Below, one piece after another: positions 56,458 through 64,000 of a DNA stretch of 64,000 bases; the first letter of the stretch is position 1, and each line of letters opens with the position of its first letter. Source of the stretch: Mortierella alpina (taxonomy: Eukaryota; Mortierellomycota; Mortierellomycetes; Mortierellales; Mortierellaceae); assembly GCA_029449245.1 (NCBI GenBank), contig JANATF010000001.1, forward strand, positions 1,612,001 through 1,676,000, given 5' to 3'. A program made the translations under genes and the position numbers. Below the pieces are notes generated by a model. That model ran no database searches. It was not told the DNA's origin and saw nothing but the letters and a program-made list of their open reading frames with translations.

Positions 56458-57499
56458 AGTGCTCCTGAAGTACGCTTCACCAGCCATTACAGGGATGATG
56501 AGAATGATGAGGACACCATGTCTCTGCTCTCTGAGAAACTTCCTCTGTATGAACTGACATACTTCACACATGACTTTGCAAATCAAGGAGCAGGACACAT
56601 ATTCAATGAGCTCCTGATGGGTCTCTACTTCGCCAAGAAAAATCGTCTCCAGTATGTGTTTAATGAAAAGTCGTTTGTCAACAACGCCCGGCAAGCCGAC
56701 CTGCAGTGGTTGGGGGATCTCATCCGACAGCGGTACCCTGTCCCTGAAGAGGTACAGCCAAACGGTCAAGACTTTGCGATTAACTTGAATCAGTGGATAC
56801 CTGTATACTATTATCGAGACACGACCGCTAACGCATACGCTCAGATGAGCGAGTTCGAGTTGCGAAGACCACTCCTCGGCTTCGGAGGACGCAACGCCTA
56901 CTACTGTCCTGAGGGTAACCCCAGACAGGACTCCGACTCTTTCCTCACGGAATTCTCATTCTTCAATGCCATAAGAGACATCCAGGATCTGCTGCAGACT
57001 AGAGAGTCGGCAATGCAAGGACAACGGAGAGTCGAGCAAGTGGAGCGCCTAGCAAATCACATTCGGCTTGGCGACATCACAGTATCGGAACGACCTGAAA
57101 CTTACGTCAAGATCATTGAAGGAATGAGACGAAAGCTCTCGATATCACTTCCCGTCGACATTTCATTTACTATCAACCCTCTGGCTGGTCTTGGAGCGAC
57201 TGGAAGCGGTTGCGGGATATAAAGCAAGCTCTGCCGGGTGCACAGTGTCATAACGTGGAGTCGCTAGAGGGGACGATACGTTTTCTGATTGCCTCAAAGT
57301 ATCTGATGACCTCCGGGAGCAGTTTGAGCTATTTTGAGCTATCTCGCAGCCTATTTATGTCCCAACTGCCACATCATTAGCACGATGCCCAAGGAACACA
57401 CGAGCATGGGAGTCGAGATGACAGAGGATGACTATAGCAACAACTTTTTTTCATATGGATGAGTGGGTTCCTTATATCCATTACACTACATACATCTGA
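56458..57499 (+). pseudogene. Decayed HxRxGD glycosyltransferase (fucosyltransferase-like)
   Basis: An acceptor-like 'TTTCACAG' at about 56459 begins 'APEVRFTSHYRDDENDEDTM'. The main open piece (56518-57222) carries 'DFANQGAGHIFNELLMGLYF' and 'ANHIRLGDITVSERPETYVK', the H-x-R-x-G-D motif seen in NodZ/FUT8/GT11-type fucosyltransferases. Then the frame breaks near 57185. The next frame gives 'WSWSDWKRLRDIKQALPGAQ' and 'IRFLIASKYLMTSGSSLSY'. A 10-bp tandem duplication (TTGAGCTATT) near 57323 shifts it again to 'YLAAYLCPNCHIISTMPKEH'. An extra T in a T run near 57450 makes the third shift before 'HMDEWVPYIHYTTYI' and the stop at 57499. The 5' exon is not seen. The three independent shifts show a pseudogene. 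Confidence 0.7.
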
Positions 57500-59775
57500 C
57501 AGAGGACTACGAGAGAAGGCAAATAGGTAGAAGGAAATAACATCTAAGCGTTGTCGAATGAGGGCTTTAGCTACTTGATCTGTTGTATGTCAAGTCTTGC
57601 GTGGATGGGATGTTCGGACGGAGGCTTTTAGATTGGTTATGCAGATCCATTTTGTCGTCCATGCGCCTCTGCGAGCACTTGAATGTCTTCTAGACTGCTC
57701 GCATTTTCACAAGCAAAATGCCTTGCGCGGTATTCTTAGGGGTAAGGAGGTATTGTTTGCCACTGGCATCGGAAACTCGTATGTGTACTGTAGCGGCCTA
57801 AGCTGACTATTGACTCATGCCTCTCGGTGTGTGTGACGCCCTCTCTCGTCTCTTTGCTCATGCAGCCAAGCTCCCTCATGCATCTCTCTCGTCGGTTAGC
57901 CCGTGCCAGTGTAACAGGAATGCATGCTATAGGAACTAGAGTGATGCCAAGGAGAGACTAGAAATAGGCCGTAGACCTCCCCCCAACAACTTCAACGCAT
58001 CCTCCCCTAACTCCTTGTTTCGAAAATAAATGAGAAGTGGCCCGTTCTTGTCGCGCCCTTACTTTGGGTCAATGTTTCGTTGCTTATTTCGACGAGAGAC
58101 AAATCGGCAACCCTACGCTATGAGGGCCAAGCTGTGGATAAGGCAGTACCGTGCTTAGGAGAGGCTCATTTTCGTCAAGGTCATCCTTGCTGAGCCCACA
58201 ATTGAGAACAACCTTCGAGGAAGTGGTCCTTGCGCATGCTTTCGATGTCCAAGCCTCAAAAGCGCGTTTAAAACCAAACGGTGGCCTCAACTTTGAAACA
58301 GCAACGCCGGGTTTGTCGCCAGGTAAATGAACCTCTGGTGCCATCCGAGCACCGCGGCACACTATCGTCCCTCAATGCGAACTATTTTGTTGTCTTCTTC
58401 CTTTCTTCCTCTCCCTACTATTCTCTGTTCTCGCTTTTCTCTACCTCTCCGCTCCACAAGACCACCCAACGTAATATGATGCTGGACCCGGAGGTCTATT
58501 CGTATTCAACTAAAAATCGGAAAAGGCGATAATCGTCGCGTTCTAGCACGGATTCAGACTTGGAGGCGTTCAGCCATAATCCAACGGATGATAGCTTCGG
58601 GCCACGGACTGCTCAAGCAGGCCCAATTACCAATTATCCGGATGAACGGTAGGACAAAGTTCAATTACTATTGTCATCAGTAGGGTAAAACTAACCTGTC
58701 TCTCACGTCCAACGCTTACTGAATTCTGCTTAAGTTCAGTATGATAGGAAGAGCGCACATCGAAGGATCAAAAAGCAACGTCGCTATGAACGCTTGGCTG
58801 CCACAAGCCAGTTCTCCCTTGATTTTTGCTTGCCCATGTCACAGAACCACGATGCTGTTTGTCACTGCTTCTCTCCCTCTAGTCTACTCTTTGCTCTCAC
58901 TACTTACTCCCGACCTGCTAGTTCATATCTGCTTCGCCTCCCCCACACGTTAGTATAAATATCCCCTCACCCGCGTATAATAAACAGCATCTGTTTCTAC
59001 CTATTCCTCTTGCGTCCTAGTATCCTTGTCTACCCTCTGGCCCCCTCTGGTTCCCTCCTTGCCTTTCCCTTGTATTCCTCTTGCCTACACCCTCTTGTCC
59101 TGCTACTATTACAAGTTTGCTCTTTACCTTGCAGCTTGATCATAAACCCTTCATTACCTCTCCGTTCTTTTCTCACTTGTTCTTTGGTGTTGTCCCTGGT
59201 GTCGTCTCTGGTGTCGTCCCTAATGTTGGCCCTTGATGTTACCTCTGGCCTCTCTATCTCTACTCGCTCTCTGTCCGTTGTGCTTTATGAATAAATAAGT
59301 TGGAAAATCTCAATGCAAATACCCTTCCATCTCACCTTCCTGACATAACACTTTCTTCCCAACAATATTCTCCCACACAACCACTAGCTTTTGGCGTTGT
59401 CTCACTACACCTTTTGCCTTCATTCCACCTGTGAAAGAGGTATAGTACACTACTACGTGGCTCCTTCGCTTGTCTGGCTTCCATACTTATCGTGCATCCA
59501 CTAACCTTAGAACCATCCTCCACCAGATCATCAGATTTACCGCCTGGCCGTTGGTAACATTTCTACGCGATCCTCACCAGTCACTATCGGCGCCCTTGCC
59601 ATCGCCACGGCCATCTTGACAGACTTCCTGCTCTGAGACCTTTCCCTTTCCATCTGAAAACCCGCACACTTTTCGCAAGCTACCTTGTTTACTGTCGATT
59701 TCATTTGACTAAGCCTTTGATAACATACTACTGAGCCCTAGTCTTTGCTGTGCACTCCTGCTTCTATTCATCATC
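57500..59775. other. Gene-poor stretch with an orphan TATA box
   Basis: Only short, random-looking frames. TATAAATA at about 58955-58962 is followed by a long pyrimidine-rich stretch, consistent with a promoter and a long leader reaching the secreted-protein gene at 59776, or with an unrecognised non-coding transcript. No tRNA or repeat array is seen. Confidence 0.35.
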
Positions 59776-60150
59776 ATGATGCTACCATTGTCAAGATCCG
59801 CTGCAGTCGCAATATTGGCTTGCATTGGCCTTCTCCAAGCCAGAGCGAAATCGAATGGTCAGCGATGTGGAGAAGCCTATGGAATATGCTTAGCTACTTG
59901 CGCTACCGGCAATGTTGCGGGTGTGAGCTATCTGGCAGTTGACGCCTCTGATCCAGCGAAGGATTGCCCTCAGAGTGATTCAGCTACGATCTGTTGCCAA
60001 ATGCAGCAAAAGAATACTTGCCGTGACAACATTGGCTCTGGGTGTCTCGCCACTTGTGCTACAGGCAAACTTGCCAATGAGGTGACTTTCAAGAAAATTA
60101 ATGGCTGCTGCCCCGTAAACACCGAATGTTGTCAACAAGATATTAAATAA
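59776..60150 (+). CDS. Cysteine-rich secreted protein with an internal duplication
   Basis: 124 residues, single exon. Signal peptide: 'MMLPLSRSAAVAILACIGLL' ending near 'QARA'. The mature part holds two similar halves, each with the signature 'CLATCATG' ('CGEAYGICLATCATGNVAG' and 'CRDNIGSGCLATCATGKLAN') and a closing CC pair ('ICCQ', 'GCCP...CCQQ'). This suggests duplication of a small disulfide module. The gene is convergent with the Fanzor gene (137 bp between the two stops). Function unknown; effector-like by size and secretion only. Confidence 0.7.
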   Translation: MMLPLSRSAAVAILACIGLLQARAKSNGQRCGEAYGICLATCATGNVAGVSYLAVDASDPAKDCPQSDSATICCQMQQKNTCRDNIGSGCLATCATGKLANEVTFKKINGCCPVNTECCQQDIK

Positions 60151-60287
60151 TGGTATTGTGCCTTTCATAAAAAAGTACCAGAAACGAAGTTAGTCGTGAG
60201 ATTAAAGGTTCACAGGTTTCAAACCGCGACTTTTTTCATAGACATTCGACTTACATAAACCTCTCACTGAGGAGCCATCCTTGCATC

Positions 60288-63200
60288 CTAATGGATGTGG
60301 GTGGCGGGTCTTGCTCCAGAAGATGGTCTGGCGTTATTGGTGCTGGGGTTTCGCAAGAAAACTTCAAGTGGCTGTCTTGCCGGCGACTGAAGGACTGACG
60401 TTCCTGACATCAGAATAGCTAGCGCCGAGTGTGGATCCCGAGCTCTCATAGTATATCCGCACCGGAAGGATATGCACTCGGGGTTCGTGCATTCGATAGT
60501 CCCATTCACATTCTTGATGATGACGTTCCCATCCTTTATCCTCCTTGATCTGGCTAGGGAAACCGTTCCATGACAGAACGCACAAACCTTACTCGTACGA
60601 AACTCATCGTGAATGATGACGGTGCAGAATCTCCTGTGGTTCCTGCGCATCTTGGCTCCACCTCTGCGCGCATGACCACCAATGCGGCTCCCGACGCCGG
60701 TCCCTTTATCCCCGATGATGGTGATCGGCAGCACCTTGGCGTTATCCCGAGGGCATGACAGACGGGCACGAAACATGTTCTGCTCAATGACGGGTACGTG
60801 GTGGCACTTGCATCGTTCACACCAGCCATCGGAGGCCAAGACCGTCGAGGACGGCGCTGAGGAGCCGCTTCTTTGGTCTAAGCGTTGATGCAGCAGAATA
60901 TAGTTATATAGTTTTTCTACCATCAAGACAAATTACCCAGGGAGCAGTTGGCTTGGCAATTGCATTTACCTTGTCCTACTTGTTGCACATAACGACGCTC
61001 CTCAGCTGCAACCACGTCCCAAGCTCTCTTGGACCGTAGCTCTTGGTTGTGGCGCTGCTTGATCAAGGAGTGGCTGTGCTCAAATTCTCTTAGAATGGGA
61101 CGGTTCATCTTTTGGATGGCAAAGGCGCGATCGACGTGCTCCAGGGTGGCTGCATTCTTGAGCGACGCCTCTCGCGTGCTGATGTTCTTGAGAGACTCGG
61201 ACACTCCTGCATTGCCTGGCTTTTTTAGGGCACGCTGGCGATCCTTGACCAACTTCCTCGTATGAGATATGCTATCCAGTTGTTGTGCTGTGATCTTATG
61301 CGACCTGGGCATCTTGATAGCCTCCCGAATTTCCTTCCTTGTTGCGTCCTTTAACCCCTGCGCCTGTCCCTCTGTTCGCTCCTGTGTCTGCTCCTATGTG
61401 TGATCCATGCCTAATACACATCATGGGTCTGTTAGCATCTTATACTTGACCTGCCCTGGTCTTAATATCCTTTAGAACGTACCGTATAGAGCCTGAAAGC
61501 GATTGAGATGGTTTTGAATTCCTGCATAGGACATTGCGACAGTCTCGCTCATCTTAGAAACGCCATAATCCGTGCCGCTCCAGGCTAGTATATGGCCGTC
61601 CGGGACTCGAAGCTGACTAATATCAAGGAATTTTGACGAGTCTTCTACCGTGGGCCTCTCGGGGGTCGGAATGGTCATGGACGGGGTAGAACTTGTAGCC
61701 GTATCCTGATTGGAACCAGTAGTGTTGCTGTGACGCATCTTGCCCGCCGCCTCAGACATCTTGTTGAGTCGGTACCACTGCTGGCGGAGCCGCTTCAAAT
61801 CCTGGTCCTCCTGCAGAAGGCCCGTACGCTTTTCTCTAAGGCTTTGTCGTGCAGCTACGAGTTCCGCATAGGCTCCTGGCTGTTGCTTCTTGACACGCCA
61901 GCTAGCGGCATCCTGCCTTGCCTGCCTGACCTTGACCTCTTGGCGGAGTGGCTTGATCGCTGCCTCCTTGGTCCTAAGCTCCCTCGCGGTCTGCAATGCA
62001 AGGCGATCCACCTCATCCTTGGTATAATCGGAGTTGATGAATTCCTGCCTCCATTTCCTGGCTGCTGTCTTTTGACTGTCCTGTTTCTTCCGCTTGTCAT
62101 ATTGACTGGTTACGGGGTGGCCTGTTCGAGTAGCTTCTCCTAGGTGGCCACCGTGCTTTACTTGCTCTCCTACTAGACGGACCGTGAAGCGATTGACAAA
62201 CACCACCCTACAAAACAGTGCTAGCATTAATACACACCTTGAGAGATTTCCAACACTGAGCAAGTAGACCATAACGTATGGGCTTCAAGCCTACCTGTTC
62301 GCAAAAACCAAGCCATGATCGTGGCACTTGGTATCGATTGTTTCCAGATCAAAGAACGAGGCGAATACCACTCTTTTGTTTCCAGGAACAGTTGTGATGT
62401 CGGTATAATTGCTGAGCATGTCGTCGTTGATGTCCCGGATATCAAAGTGACCAGAGGTTCGTGCACACAATGTCTCGTAAATACCCACTGAGCCCAAAGC
62501 AAGGCCATGTAGCGAGGACGGAGACACGGTTGGGGATTCAAGCTGAGTGAACTGAGAATAGCCAGTACCCATCAAGAACGTGTTCGCGATCCTCACCAAT
62601 GCTGCATAATTGGCGACATGAGCCTGCGCATCCTCATAATAACCATCGTCCTTGCTCCTCCTTTTGGGTGTGAACGGACGGAGCATCGTGGCCAACCGAG
62701 CTACTGCCTCGCACTCATCACTGGTGAAGCGCTGGCCCTTGTACGCGCATTTTTGAACCCAATTGCTATCAATAACATCGTTCTCGATGTGAGGGGACTC
62801 GACGAGCATAATCAGCACGGATTCCAATGCGCGTAGTCGATTCGATGAAGCCTCGCCACCTAAAAAAACACGAAGATGTAAGTCAGAATCCCTCGCTGCA
62901 CCTTGTCCGTGTTTTTCGCACATCGCAATGCCTCTTACCAGGGCCATTTTCGTCATTAGTCATCAAATCTTGATGCATAGACCAGGCACCCTCTGCGTCA
63001 GATTCGATTCCAGTCTTTGAATCCAGGCCGAGCTCGTTCAAGCAAACTTCGATTTTCATGATGCGCTGTTGAGAAGGTTCTGGCTCTTTAAAATCCCTGA
63101 TCGACTTGCATATATCCTTGATGCGCTGTGCTGTCATCGGTCGGCGCTGGTCGCCCAGCTCGTCGAAAAGACCTTTGATCCTTGTCTTCCACTGCCTGTT

Positions 63201-64000
63201 CGTGAGCTCAGCCCTCTCTGCCTGCCTCTGTTGCTTCTCCTGTTTGCGCAACTTAGCCTTTTTCTTCCATGCTTTCACATTTTTGTCGATCGTCGGGGCG
63301 AGCTGAAGGCGGAGGGCAATTCTGCATAAGAACATTCTTGTACATCCCTCCGTCCCACATGTTGCCCAGGGCCGTTGAGAACTCTCGTATGGCCTCGACG
63401 ATAGTGTGAGACATGCCTGGGAGAGGATCAGGGACTTGCTCCAAGTCGGAGGCTGCTTGAACGAGGTGAAGTCCTCTCTCCCACAGAGCATGAGGGTCCT
63501 TCGCATTGGCATCGACCTCAACCACCTCCTGATCGTTTCTTCCTGCTTGTTGCGTCCCCATCAGTCTTGCAAATATGAACTGCATATGGTCCTGACTAAA
63601 AAACCTGGCTAAGTCGTTGCTATATCCATGACCTTGGTGTACGAGCCTCGTGGAACCTGGTCGCGTGACTCGAGGTCTAGGTGCGTTGCGTCCTTCAGCT
63701 CTACCAGTTTAGACTCTCTTGAATCGCCTCTTTTGAATCGCTGCCGTTTCATGATTGGTGCCATTCCTTTCTCAATCTGTTCTTCCATGAAATCGTTGCT
63801 ACGGTCATCAAAAGAACTACATTAACATACAGATTGATCAGATGTGATTTATTGCTCTGTCCATGCAGCAACTTACAAAGCCCTTGCAAATGCTCGCTTG
63901 CATACGGGACCGGTGAGGCACGAGTCATCTTCCCTGGCTCTTGACTGAACCCTTCGCGGTACATCTCTGAAGGTTGCTGGACTGATGGGGTTGGTGTACT
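60288..64000 (-). CDS. Fanzor (eukaryotic TnpB-like RNA-guided nuclease family), frameshifted, 5' end outside window
   Basis: Exons read on the minus strand: from beyond 64000 to 63877; from 63798, where the path to the next frame is unclear; about 63605..62939; 62859..62295; 62207..61483; 61371..60970; 60916 (or 60877)..60288. The N-terminal helical region has 'GPVCKRAFARAFNDFMEEQI', 'FFSQDHMQFIFARLM' and 'NMWDGGMYKNVLMQ', the last joined to 'IALRLQLAPTIDKNVKAW' only by a one-base frameshift near 63322. The nuclease part has RuvC-I 'ILAWSGTDYGVSKMSETVA' (Asp 61568..61570), 'ITAQQLDSISHTRK', 'GVGSRIGGHARRGGAKM' and 'IIHDEFRTSKVCAFC' (Glu 60603..60605, the rearranged RuvC-II position known in Fanzors). 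It ends with zinc-ribbon cysteines 'CAFC...CTNPEC' and RuvC-III 'MRARDPHSALAI' (Asp 60435..60437). Family members cut DNA guided by an omega RNA from their 3' flank. No host-transposon gene is seen beside it. Confidence 0.83.

Noticed and set aside
63320-63345. A 22-nt intron (GTACAA...GCAG) to repair the Fanzor frame
   Set aside because: Far shorter than the 53-111 nt introns in the same gene; a one-base insertion is simpler.

Overview
The window reads as nuclear DNA from an early-diverging filamentous fungus, most likely Mucoromycota and probably Mortierellaceae (inference from gene content, not from a search). The genes carry many short spliceosomal introns (about 50-150 nt, GT-AG with one GC-AG). 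They include animal-like genes that yeasts lack (a PPP1R21 homologue, GCP5, an STK11IP-like leucine-rich repeat protein) and a large NACHT/pentapeptide/WD40 receptor. Small cysteine-rich secreted proteins and several kinds of transposon debris are also present.

Left part (1-12.1 kb): the 3' part of an LRR protein, a nine-exon SET-domain lysine methyltransferase of the Rkm4/SETD6 type, and one intronless 1,820-residue NLR-like gene on the minus strand whose 13 WD40 repeats are almost identical. Middle-left accessory region (13.6-30 kb): a broken Crypton-like (Ndc10/GCR1_C) gene abuts, head to head, a broken Fanzor gene. They are followed by a serine-rich small protein, a THEM6-like thioesterase-fold gene and an apparently full-length four-exon Crypton-like gene (minus strand, 1,062 residues). 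Beyond these lie an approximately 1 kb inverted-repeat structure, a tRNA-Glu(CTC), and a 5'-truncated LINE bounded by a 22-bp target-site duplication and a poly(A) tail.

Housekeeping block (30-56.3 kb): a cysteine-rich secreted protein, VPS29 (retromer), POL2 (DNA polymerase epsilon catalytic subunit, ten exons), two small related secreted peptides, GCP5, CFD1/NUBP2, a PPP1R21/KLRAQ homologue, an unrecognised six-exon coiled-coil protein and a small membrane protein. I joined exons by splice signals and reading phase. The models for SET, VPS29, POL2, GCP5, CFD1, PPP1R21, the coiled-coil gene and the Crypton-like gene all stay in frame from start to stop.

Right end (56.4-64 kb): a decayed HxRxGD glycosyltransferase, an internally duplicated cysteine-rich secreted protein, and the most notable item, a multi-exon Fanzor (eukaryotic TnpB relative, RNA-guided nuclease family) running off the right edge on the minus strand. 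It keeps the RuvC acidic residues and the zinc ribbon but shows one clear frameshift. The window therefore holds two unlike Fanzor copies and two Crypton-like recombinase genes in 64 kb, one pair physically fused.
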